Below, piece by piece: positions 1 to 5,453 of a DNA stretch of 7,314 bases. Source of the DNA: Burkholderiales bacterium. Lineage in GTDB: Bacteria; Pseudomonadota; Gammaproteobacteria; Burkholderiales; JACMKV01. The translations under genes were made by a program, and so were the position numbers. Each line of letters begins with the position of its first letter. Position 1 is the first letter of the stretch. The stretch is from NCBI GenBank assembly GCA_014379915.1, contig JACMKV010000301.1:1-7314 (forward strand), read 5' to 3'. The notes below the pieces were generated by a model. The model searched no databases. It had not been told where the DNA came from and worked only from the letters and a program-made list of their open reading frames with translations.

Positions 1-92
1 CGAAAGACCGCGGCTTCGCAATTCACGAGCACTCGCTCTATATCTACGCTGACTGCATCAAGCCGCAGTGCCCGAACAAGACCGGTTCCTGA
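1..92 (+). CDS. fur: Ferric uptake regulator Fur, C-terminal end only
   Basis: The last 29 codons of a gene that begins before the window; the reading frame starts at base 3 and stops at TGA 90-92. The visible peptide contains the stretch GFAIHEHSLYIYADC followed by IKPQC. Fur proteins end their dimerisation domain with a similar HxLxLYGxC segment and a C-x4-C pair that helps hold a structural zinc; the same C-x4-C spacing is seen here. Fur is a cytoplasmic iron-responsive DNA-binding repressor of iron uptake genes. The gene converges with recN, and fur next to recN is a familiar betaproteobacterial arrangement. The DNA-binding domain lies outside the window, so metal specificity (Fur rather than Zur or PerR) rests on context and these few residues. 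The stop codon directly abuts the first units of the neighbouring repeat. Confidence 0.85.
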   Translation, partial: KDRGFAIHEHSLYIYADCIKPQCPNKTGS

Positions 93-181
93 TCGGGGAT
101 CGGCAAGATGATGGCGAATCGGCGCTAATTCCTATTTTCCCGGGGTCTGGATTTTGAATTTTCCTATCCCGATTCCCGATC
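91..181. other. Candidate long-range stem between fur and recN 3' ends
   Basis: Bases 91-103 can pair with 169-181 over 13 positions (12 Watson-Crick pairs and one G-T), leaving a 65-nt loop. Both arms are heptad repeat units. The pairing could form at the 3' end of fur or recN mRNA and act as a transcript end or stabiliser for both convergent genes. No U-tract follows on either strand, so it does not look like a standard intrinsic terminator. The pairing is seen in the sequence; the function is inference. Confidence 0.3.
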
Positions 182-223
182 CCCTATTCCCGCCGTTAAC
201 GATTCCCTATCCCCTATTCCCCG
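91..223. repeat. Composite heptad repeat, copy A (between fur and recN)
   Basis: A non-coding stretch made largely of 7-bp units. On the + strand G-rich units lie at 91-103, and C-rich units such as CGATTCC, CGATCCC and CTATCCC fill about 162-223. An A/T-rich core (150-164) and a spacer GCCGTTAAC (192-200) interrupt them. The reverse complement of 200-221 is identical over 22 bases to 4022-4043 in copy B. The non-heptad parts also match: reverse-complemented 189-201 matches 3971-3983 at 12 of 13 bases, and the A-rich core resembles 3993-4010. This shows a dispersed repeat family and not chance low complexity. It occupies the space between two convergent genes and enters the 3' end of recN. 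Function unknown. Confidence 0.8.
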
Positions 224-1874
224 TTTTCAGCATTTCCTCGGCATGCCTGCGCGTCGTGTCAGTGATTTTGACGCCGCCAAGCATGCGCGCGATCTCTTCG
301 GTGCGTCCAGCCTCGTCCAGCAAACTGATGCGGCACGACGCGGCGCCCTTGCCGCTGGTCTTGACGACCTGCCACTGCCGATCAGCCGCCGCCGCGACCT
401 GCGGCAGATGCGTGATGCACATCGCCTGGTGCTCGCGGCCAAGCTTGTGCAGCATGCGGCCGACCATCTCGGCGACCCGGCCGCCAATTCCGGCATCGAC
501 TTCGTCGAAAATCAGCGTGGGCACGTGCGCGAGCTGGCTGGTCACGGTCTGAATAGCGAGGCTGATGCGCGACAGTTCTCCACCCGATGCAATTTTGCCC
601 AGCGCAGCGGGTTCGCCGCCGGTTTGCGTAGCGACCAGAAATTCGATGCGCTCGCTTCCATACGCGCCAGGCTCTGCCAGCGGCGTCAGCGCGACGTCGA
701 AGCGACCTCCGGCCATCGCCAGTTCGCGCATTGCTGCCGTCACTTTTCCCGACAGTTCACGTGCGGCTTTGCGGCGCGCCACACTCAACTTTCGCGCAGC
801 GTCGGCATACACGCGCTCAGCTTCGGCTTCACGCGCGCCGAGCGCGGCGCCATCCGCGTTTTCGGTCAACGTTGCCAGTCGTCGCGTGAGATTTTCCGCG
901 AATTCTGGCAGCACCTCGGGCGAGACACGGAATTTGCGGCCGGCGCTGTGCAAGGCAGCGACGCGCTGTTCGGCGCGCGCCAGGCGTTCGGGATCGAGGT
1001 CGAGCCGCTGCTGGTAATGGCGCAAGAAATAAACCGCTTCCTGTAACTGAATGCGCGCCGGTTCGATTAGCGCGAGCAAATCGTTCAGCGCCGCGTCGTA
1101 GTCGAGCTGGCTGGTCAGCCGACCGGACAATGCGCTTAACTGCGTCAGGCAGGCGCCGTCGGTTTCCGATAGCAGGTCGATGCCGAACTGCGCCGTTTCG
1201 AGCAGACTCGCGGCGTGGGCCAACCGGGCGTGTTCCGAATTCAACTCCTGCCATTCGCCGGCGACGAGCTGCAATCCGGCAAGCTCCCGCGCTTGCCAGG
1301 CGAGGCCGTCGCGTTCAGCAGCGAGCGTTGCGGCATCGGCCTCGAACGCGCGCCGTGCATCGCGCGCTGCACACCAATCGCGGTAGGCGGCCGCGGCCAA
1401 AAGGACCTGGTTGCCGAGCCCGCCATAGCCGTCGAGCAGTTCCCGCTGCGTAGCAGGCTTCAGCAGCGATTGATGCGCGTGCTGACCGTGGATATCGACG
1501 AGCAACTCGCCGGCTTCGCGCATTTGCGCCAGCGTGCAGGCGCGCCCGTTGATGAAACCGCGCGAGCGGCCCTGCGCATCGATCGCCCGGCGCATCAGAC
1601 AAACGCCGGGGTCGCCGGTTAAATCGTTGTCGCACAACCAGCGCCAGATAGCGCCGCATTCGTCGATTTCGAACTCGGCGCAGATTTCGGCGCGATCGCA
1701 TCCGCTGCGGACGATGCCGCCGTCAGCACGCTCGCCGAGCGCCAACGCCAGCGCATCGATGAGTACGGATTTGCCGGCGCCGGTTTCCCCGGTGAGAACC
1801 GTGAAGCCTGATGAAAACTCGAGTTCGGCCGAAGCAACGATAACGAAGTCGCGGATGGAAAGCGTGCGCAGCAT
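207..1874 (-). CDS. recN: DNA repair protein RecN (SMC-like ATPase)
   Basis: 555 residues, the usual RecN length. RecN is a cytoplasmic ATPase of the SMC family that gathers at DNA double-strand breaks and promotes recombinational repair. The N-terminus MLRTLSIRDFVIV is typical of the family and fixes the start. The Walker A motif GETGAGKS is at residues 29-36, a long helical coiled-coil region fills the middle (about 150-400), the ABC signature ASGGELSR is at 429-436, Walker B LIFDEVD at 454-460, and the switch histidine is in THLPQV (about 489). All ATPase motifs are intact. It lies 76 bp behind nadK on the same strand and is probably co-transcribed with it. No strong Shine-Dalgarno site precedes the ATG, and I found no full LexA-type box in the spacer. 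The last residues GNRG (552-555) and the TAG stop are encoded by the intergenic repeat, so the extreme C-terminus looks repeat-derived. Confidence 0.97.
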   Translation of the reverse strand: MLRTLSIRDFVIVASAELEFSSGFTVLTGETGAGKSVLIDALALALGERADGGIVRSGCDRAEICAEFEIDECGAIWRWLCDNDLTGDPGVCLMRRAIDAQGRSRGFINGRACTLAQMREAGELLVDIHGQHAHQSLLKPATQRELLDGYGGLGNQVLLAAAAYRDWCAARDARRAFEADAATLAAERDGLAWQARELAGLQLVAGEWQELNSEHARLAHAASLLETAQFGIDLLSETDGACLTQLSALSGRLTSQLDYDAALNDLLALIEPARIQLQEAVYFLRHYQQRLDLDPERLARAEQRVAALHSAGRKFRVSPEVLPEFAENLTRRLATLTENADGAALGAREAEAERVYADAARKLSVARRKAARELSGKVTAAMRELAMAGGRFDVALTPLAEPGAYGSERIEFLVATQTGGEPAALGKIASGGELSRISLAIQTVTSQLAHVPTLIFDEVDAGIGGRVAEMVGRMLHKLGREHQAMCITHLPQVAAAADRQWQVVKTSGKGAASCRISLLDEAGRTEEIARMLGGVKITDTTRRHAEEMLKTGNRG

Positions 1875-1950
1875 TATGCGAAGGATGAACGAACGGTAAA
1901 CGGTGAACAGAAGCCGACCTCACGGGCCTTCGCGCTTTCATCCCCATCCT

Positions 1951-2850
1951 TCACAGCGTTTCGCTCCAATGCAGCTTCTCGCGCAGCGTATGGTAGTAGT
2001 CATGGCCCAACGGATGCAGCAATCGTATGCTGTTCGCATAACGTCGAATGACGACGCGATCGGCTTTGCGCAAGTCGAAATTGGAGTGGCTGTCGAAATG
2101 CGCGCGCGCGTCGGCTGAATCGCGCATCAGCACTTCGATCACCGAGCCGCTGTTGACAACGATCGGGCGCGTCGAAAACGTATGCGGGCAAATCGGCACC
2201 AGCGCCATTAGATTCAGTCCCGGATGCAGCACCGGACCGCCGGCCGATAATGCATAGGCGGTCGAGCCGGTCGGACTGGCGATGATCAGACCGTCGGAAC
2301 GTTGCCGGTACAGGAAGCAGCCGTCGATGCGAACCTCGAACTCGATCATGCTGCTTTTCATGCCTTTGCTGACAACGACGTCGTTGAAGGCGAGCACGCT
2401 GAACACGCTTTGATCGCTGCTGAACACTTCGGCGTCGAGCAGCATGCGGTCCTCGGCGACGTACTGTCCGTCGAGAATCGCGCCGATGGTTTCAAACATG
2501 GTATCGATCGAAATATCGGTCAGAAAACCGAGCCGACCTTGATTGACGCCGACCAGCGCCACTTCGTAAGGCGCCAGCGTGCGCGCAATATTGAGCATGG
2601 TGCCGTCGCCGCCCAGCACGATTGCGAGGTCGGCGCCCCTGCCGATTTCTTCGAGCAGCAGCACCGGGTAACCGCAAGCGCCGACGTGCGCCGATGTCAG
2701 GCGGTCGAGCAGCACGGTCACGCCGCGCGCTTTCAGGAAAGCGGCGAGCTGCAGCAGCGATTCCGCAATCTCCGGGCTCTTGTATTTGCCGATGAGTGCA
2801 ACGGTTTGAAAAGTCGCCGTTTGCTGCGCGGTTCGCTGCGTTGTATTCAT
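1951..2850 (-). CDS. nadK: NAD kinase (ATP-dependent, NadK/PpnK family)
   Basis: 299 residues from the ATG at 2848-2850. NAD kinase phosphorylates NAD to NADP in the cytoplasm, the only known route to NADP. Visible motifs are GGDGT at residues 80-84 (phosphate/ATP binding, catalytic Asp), NQGRLGFLTD at 103-112, NDVVV at 156-160, and a conserved block from about 186 to 206 that includes SPTGSTAY. The length fits the family. The frame is open further upstream to an ATG at 2950-2952, but that would add 34 unconserved residues and overlap the start of divergent hrcA. The start giving MNTTQRTAQQ, about 15 residues before the conserved VALIGKY strand, is therefore preferred. No clear ribosome-binding site precedes it. 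recN follows on the same strand. NadK next to recN and divergent from hrcA is a common betaproteobacterial order. Confidence 0.95.
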   Translation of the reverse strand: MNTTQRTAQQTATFQTVALIGKYKSPEIAESLLQLAAFLKARGVTVLLDRLTSAHVGACGYPVLLLEEIGRGADLAIVLGGDGTMLNIARTLAPYEVALVGVNQGRLGFLTDISIDTMFETIGAILDGQYVAEDRMLLDAEVFSSDQSVFSVLAFNDVVVSKGMKSSMIEFEVRIDGCFLYRQRSDGLIIASPTGSTAYALSAGGPVLHPGLNLMALVPICPHTFSTRPIVVNSGSVIEVLMRDSADARAHFDSHSNFDLRKADRVVIRRYANSIRLLHPLGHDYYHTLREKLHWSETL

Positions 2851-2864
2851 GCGCCGATTAAACC

Positions 2865-2894
2865 ATAACGGTTGTTGCGAGACAAAGCTGTCAA
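2865..2894 (-). promoter_or_regulatory. Candidate sigma-70 promoter for nadK
   Basis: Read on the minus strand, a perfect -35 hexamer TTGACA lies at 2894-2889. After an 18-base spacer comes CGTTAT (2870-2865), only a 3/6 match to the -10 consensus. Transcription would start near 2858, giving a leader of under 10 bases before the nadK ATG. The -35 box is strong and the -10 box is weak. The perfect inverted repeat at 2895-2913 directly abuts the -35 box. Confidence 0.4.
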
Positions 2895-2913
2895 CGGCGC
2901 AACGCTTGCGCCG
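2895..2913. repeat. Perfect inverted repeat between nadK and hrcA
   Basis: CGGCGCAA-CGC-TTGCGCCG: two perfect 8-bp arms around 3 bases, midway in the divergent nadK/hrcA region. It touches the candidate nadK -35 box and covers where the hrcA -35 region should be, so a bound protein could affect both promoters. It is not CIRCE (TTAGCACTC-N9-GAGTGCTAA), a LexA box or a Fur box. As RNA it would be a short hairpin with no U-tract, so a terminator is unlikely. The symmetry is seen directly; the operator role is inference. Confidence 0.55.
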
Positions 2914-2919
2914 AACGTG

Positions 2920-2932
2920 TAAAATGCCAGCA
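2920..2932 (+). promoter_or_regulatory. Candidate hrcA -10 box, possible leaderless start
   Basis: TAAAAT at 2920-2925 is a 5/6 match to the -10 consensus, and position 2932, the A of the hrcA ATG, lies 7 bases after it, where transcription would normally begin. No Shine-Dalgarno sequence lies before the ATG, which fits a leaderless message. No good -35 hexamer is found at 16-18 bases; that region is the inverted repeat at 2895-2913. A promoter further upstream with ordinary leader cannot be excluded. Confidence 0.4.
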
Positions 2933-3948
2933 TGCTGAATGAACGTGCGCAAGTGCTGCTGAAGACGCTGGTCGAGCGCTACATCGCCGAAGGCCAGCCG
3001 GTCGGTTCTCGTGCGTTATCGAAGTTTTCAGGCCTCGACCTGAGCCCGGCCAGCATACGCAACGTGATGGCCGATCTCGAAGAAATGGGCTTGATCGCGA
3101 GTCCGCACACCTCGGCCGGCCGCATCCCTACCGCTCGCGGCTACCGCTTCTTCGTCGATACCCTGCTGACCCTGAAACCGCTCGACAAGGCCGAGATTTT
3201 TCAGCTCGAAGGCCAGTTGCCCGCCGACAAGCCGCACAAGCTTGTAAGTTCGGCATCGCAGTTATTATCGGGGCTCACACATTTTGCCGGCGTGGTGATG
3301 ACGCAGAAACGGCGCAACACCGCGTTTCGCCACATCGAGTTCCTGAGCCTGTCGGACAAACGCATACTGCTGATCGTCGTAGCACCCGACGGCGACGTGC
3401 AGAATCGCATCATCGTCACCGACAAGACTTACAGCAGTTCCGAGCTGACGCGCGCGGCCAACATGTTCAACCAGAATTACGCCGGCTGCACGTTCAAAGA
3501 AATAAAACACCGGATACAGGATGAATTGAAGCAGCTGCACCACGACCTGACTCAGCTTTTGACGGCGGCGCTCGAGGCCGGCAGCCAGGCGATGTTAGAG
3601 ACCGGCGAAGATTACGTGATGTCCGGCGAGCACAATCTGCTGCGCGTCGAGGATCTGTCGTCGAACATGAAAAGCCTGCGCGATTTGTTCGATCTGTTCG
3701 AACAAAAGACGGCGCTGTTGCAACTGCTCGATATCAGCGGCCGCGCCCAGGGCGTGCAGATTTTCATCGGCGGCGAGTCGGGCCTCCTGCCGCTCGACGA
3801 ATGCAGCGTCGTGACTGCGCCGTATGAGATCGATGGCCGCATCGTCGGCACCGTCGGCGTGATTGGCCCGACGCGCATGGCCTATGAACGCATTATTCCG
3901 ATTGTCGATGTGACGGCGAAGTTGTTGTCGAGCGCGTTGTCGCATTAG
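2932..3948 (+). CDS. hrcA: Heat-inducible transcription repressor HrcA
   Basis: 338 residues, a usual HrcA length. HrcA is a dimeric cytoplasmic repressor that binds CIRCE operators upstream of chaperone genes (groESL, in some species dnaK) and depends on GroEL to stay active. The N-terminal winged-helix domain (about 1-75) carries the family's best-conserved segments: QPVGSRALSK (22-31), LSPASIRNVMADLEEMG (37-53) and SPHTSAGRIPTARGYRFFVD (57-76). A GAF-like middle domain follows, and the C-terminus contains the typical GVIGPTRMAYERIIPIVD. The MLNERAQ start is where the family begins, although no ribosome-binding site precedes it. hrcA is divergent from nadK and heads a + strand run to dnaK. 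No CIRCE element was seen in its own upstream region, so self-repression through CIRCE is not supported here. Confidence 0.97.
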   Translation: MLNERAQVLLKTLVERYIAEGQPVGSRALSKFSGLDLSPASIRNVMADLEEMGLIASPHTSAGRIPTARGYRFFVDTLLTLKPLDKAEIFQLEGQLPADKPHKLVSSASQLLSGLTHFAGVVMTQKRRNTAFRHIEFLSLSDKRILLIVVAPDGDVQNRIIVTDKTYSSSELTRAANMFNQNYAGCTFKEIKHRIQDELKQLHHDLTQLLTAALEAGSQAMLETGEDYVMSGEHNLLRVEDLSSNMKSLRDLFDLFEQKTALLQLLDISGRAQGVQIFIGGESGLLPLDECSVVTAPYEIDGRIVGTVGVIGPTRMAYERIIPIVDVTAKLLSSALSH

Positions 3949-4020
3949 AAGCAGGGGATAGGGGAAATTGCGTTAGCGGCGGGGATAGGGAATCGGAAAA
4001 TCAAATTCAAACCGATCCTC

Positions 4021-4078
4021 CGGGAATAGGGGATAGGGAATCGGAAAATCAAGTCTGATCCCCGATCCCCGATTCCTG
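4021..4078 (+). other. Long stem-loop in the hrcA-hemH transcript
   Basis: Bases 4021-4044 pair with 4055-4078 in a single register: 24 positions with 19 Watson-Crick pairs, 2 G-T pairs and 3 mismatches (4028/4071, 4035/4064, 4039/4060), closing a 10-nt A-rich loop. In RNA this should be very stable. There is no U-tract after it, so it is not a canonical intrinsic terminator. It could reduce read-through from hrcA to hemH, stabilise the upstream message or be a processing site. The pairing is by inspection; the function is inference. Confidence 0.5.
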
Positions 4079-4146
4079 ACCCCCGATCACCGATCACCGA
4101 TCCTCGATCCCTGACCCCCGATCCCCGATCCCTGACCCCCGATTCA
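4056..4146 (+). repeat. 13-unit heptanucleotide tandem array
   Basis: Thirteen consecutive 7-bp units in unbroken phase with consensus YGATCCC: variants include TGATCCC, CGATCCC, CGATTCC, TGACCCC, CGATCAC, CGATCCT and a final CGATTCA. The strict phase over 91 bp with scattered point differences suggests tandem expansion followed by drift. It forms the immediate upstream region of hemH. Unit number could vary between strains; because it lies before the ATG, changes would alter the leader and not the reading frame. Confidence 0.85.
4115..4140 (-). other. G-quadruplex motif upstream of hemH
   Basis: The minus strand has four G-tracts of 5, 3, 4 and 5 Gs (complement of 4136-4140, 4130-4132, 4123-4126 and 4115-4119) separated by loops of exactly 3 bases. 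This satisfies the usual G3+N1-7 rule. It lies on the template strand for hemH, 9 bases before its ATG. It arises directly from the heptad array. Folding in the cell is unproven. Confidence 0.45.
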
Positions 4147-4148
4147 AC

Positions 4149-5285
4149 ATGTCCCAATCCAACTGGACCCACGGCACCGCCGCCCAAACCGCCGTGCTGC
4201 TGGTCAACCTCGGCACACCCGACGCGCCGACGGCACGCGCGTTGCGGCCTTATCTGAAGGAGTTCCTTTCCGACCGCCGCGTGATCGAGATCTGGCGCCC
4301 GCTGTGGTGGCTGATCCTGAACGGCATCATTCTGAATGTGCGGCCAAAAAAATCGGCCGAGAAGTACGCGCAAATCTGGATGGCTGAAGGCTCGCCCCTG
4401 CGCGTGCACACCGAGCGCCAGGTGACCTTGCTGCGCGGCTATCTCGGCGAGCGCCTGAAGTCCTCCAACGCACGGTCCTCCAGCGCACAGCCGCCCGGCG
4501 TCCCGCCTCTCGTGGTCGATCACGCGATGCGCTACGGCAGTCCGTCGCTACCCTCAGTGCTGGCCCGGTTGCGCGAACAGAATTGCGAGCGCATTCTGCT
4601 TTTGCCGGCCTACCCGCAGTACGCCGCCAGCACCGTAGGCACGGTTTTCGATGTCGCTTTCCGTGCGCTGACCGGACTGCGCAATCCGCCCGAGCTGCGC
4701 TGCGTCAAGCATTATCACGACGATCCGCGCTACATCGCCGCACTCGCCCAGAGCGTGCGCGATCACTGGATGAAGCACGGTCGCCCCGACAAACTCCTGA
4801 TGAGCTTTCATGGCGTACCGAAAGCGACGCTCGATGCAGGCGATCCTTATCACTGCGAATGCCAGAAAACCGGGCGGTTGCTCGCAGAGGCGCTAGGGCT
4901 CGATAGCGGCCGCTACCAAGTCTGCTTTCAATCGCGCTTCGGTCGCGCCGAATGGCTGCAGCCTTACACCGCCGTCGTGCTGGCCGAGTTGGGCCGGCAA
5001 AAAGTCGGCCGTGTCGATGTGGTGTGCCCCGGCTTTGTCGCCGATTGCCTGGAAACGCTGGAAGAAATCGCAATGGAAGGCAAAACGACATTTTTGCAAA
5101 CGGGCGGCGGCGAATTTCATGCTATCCCTTGCTTGAACGAACGCGACGACTGGATGCAGGCGCTGACCGAAATCGCGCTCGACAACTTGAGCGGCTGGAT
5201 AAAGCCGGGTTTCGACGCCGCCGCAGCCAGCCGCAGCGAAGCGCAAAGCCGCGACGCGGCGCTAAAAATGGGCGCCGTGCAGTAG
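4149..5285 (+). CDS. hemH: Ferrochelatase (heme synthase)
   Basis: 378 residues. HemH inserts ferrous iron into protoporphyrin IX, the last step of protoheme synthesis, in the cytoplasm or at the inner membrane face. The N-terminal VLLVNLGTPDAPTA segment (about 16-29) is the family hallmark. The conserved catalytic His is H221 in MSFHGVP (218-224) and the active-site Glu is E302 in CLETLEEI. Another conserved block is QSRFGRAEWLQP. The C-terminus runs some residues past the last conserved segment (DNLSGWIKPGF) as an Ala/Arg/Ser-rich tail. An insert SSNARSSSAQ at 105-114 comes from a 15-bp duplication. The ATG at 4149 is the only start available: the frame is open back to 4080 without ATG, GTG or TTG, and a stop lies at 4077-4079. 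It has no Shine-Dalgarno site, because the upstream sequence is the repeat array. Its place between hrcA and grpE recurs in betaproteobacteria. Confidence 0.97.
   Translation: MSQSNWTHGTAAQTAVLLVNLGTPDAPTARALRPYLKEFLSDRRVIEIWRPLWWLILNGIILNVRPKKSAEKYAQIWMAEGSPLRVHTERQVTLLRGYLGERLKSSNARSSSAQPPGVPPLVVDHAMRYGSPSLPSVLARLREQNCERILLLPAYPQYAASTVGTVFDVAFRALTGLRNPPELRCVKHYHDDPRYIAALAQSVRDHWMKHGRPDKLLMSFHGVPKATLDAGDPYHCECQKTGRLLAEALGLDSGRYQVCFQSRFGRAEWLQPYTAVVLAELGRQKVGRVDVVCPGFVADCLETLEEIAMEGKTTFLQTGGGEFHAIPCLNERDDWMQALTEIALDNLSGWIKPGFDAAAASRSEAQSRDAALKMGAVQ
4460..4489 (+). repeat. 15-bp tandem duplication inside hemH
   Basis: Two adjacent 15-bp units, 4460-4474 and 4475-4489, agree at 13 of 15 bases. 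They are in frame and give the near-repeated peptides SSNAR and SSSAQ in a loop between conserved parts of ferrochelatase. The insert adds five residues without breaking the gene. Confidence 0.6.
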
Positions 5286-5318
5286 CGAAGCTGGCTTCGG
5301 CGCGACGCTCGGCGCGCC
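5286..5318 (+). other. Two small hairpins after hemH
   Basis: Right after the hemH stop, CGAAG (5286-5290) can pair with CTTCG (5295-5299) around a 4-base loop, and GGCGCG (5299-5304) can pair with CGCGCC (5313-5318) around 8 bases. Only two Ts follow, so an intrinsic terminator is weakly supported. The second arm runs into the candidate -35 box of grpE. Confidence 0.25.
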
Positions 5319-5344
5319 TTGAAACCGGAAATAACGCCTCAACA
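5318..5344 (+). promoter_or_regulatory. Candidate sigma-32 heat-shock promoter for grpE
   Basis: CTTGAAA at 5318-5324 is a perfect match to the sigma-32 (RpoH) -35 consensus. CCTCAACA at 5337-5344 agrees with the -10 CCCCATNT at 4 of the 7 specified bases. The gap from CTTGAA to the -10 is 13 bases, within the known 13-17 range. Transcription would start near 5350, giving a leader of about 100 bases. The -35 is strong and the -10 is moderate. The grpE role fits. Confidence 0.5.
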
Positions 5345-5443
5345 CTAAGGTTTCCGCACAATCTTCCTGGCAACCGGGACGCTGAACGCTGGGACAGTTG
5401 TCGGCGTTAGCCGGCCGCGGATTTTTGATTCCCAAGTATTTCT

Positions 5444-5448
5444 GGAGG
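5444..5448 (+). promoter_or_regulatory. grpE ribosome-binding site
   Basis: GGAGG five bases before the ATG at 5454, a strong Shine-Dalgarno match. It stands out because neither hrcA nor hemH has one, and it fixes the grpE start. Confidence 0.85.
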
Positions 5449-5453
5449 TTACG

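Larger units (their letters stand above)
3954..4146. repeat. Composite heptad repeat, copy B (between hrcA and hemH)
   Basis: This fills almost the whole 200-bp hrcA-hemH gap, starting 6 bases after the hrcA stop and ending 2 bases before the hemH ATG. The first half (3954-4044) is G-rich on the + strand and contains two identical 24-bp copies at 3981-4004 and 4029-4052, 48 bp apart. The second half (4056-4146) is the C-rich heptad array. The architecture (G-rich units, A-rich core, C-rich units) matches copy A between fur and recN in inverted orientation. No open reading frame here resembles a protein; the 7-bp period merely yields 7-residue peptide repeats in shadow frames. Confidence 0.85.

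Noticed and set aside
91..223. CRISPR array
   Set aside because: The repeats are 7-bp units without regular 25-40 bp unique spacers, and there are no cas genes.
154..552. 132-residue + strand open frame with Pro/Ile/Phe-rich start
   Set aside because: Its first part is translated heptad repeat and the rest is antisense to recN.
1875..1950. SOS (LexA) box before recN
   Set aside because: On the minus strand there is a CTGT half-site, but the partner position reads TACC and not ACAG, so the box is not supported.
2851..2952. 34-residue N-terminal extension of NadK
   Set aside because: Unconserved residues, overlaps the hrcA start and would include the promoter region; the internal ATG at 2850 gives the normal family length.
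3945..4523. 192-residue minus-strand open frame with 7-residue peptide repeats (DRGS-type)
   Set aside because: It is antisense to hemH and the heptad array; any 7-bp tandem repeat gives a 7-residue repeat when read through. No ribosome-binding site and no known fold.
5286..5318. Intrinsic terminator after hemH
   Set aside because: Short GC hairpins are present but no U-tract follows; kept only as low-confidence hairpins.
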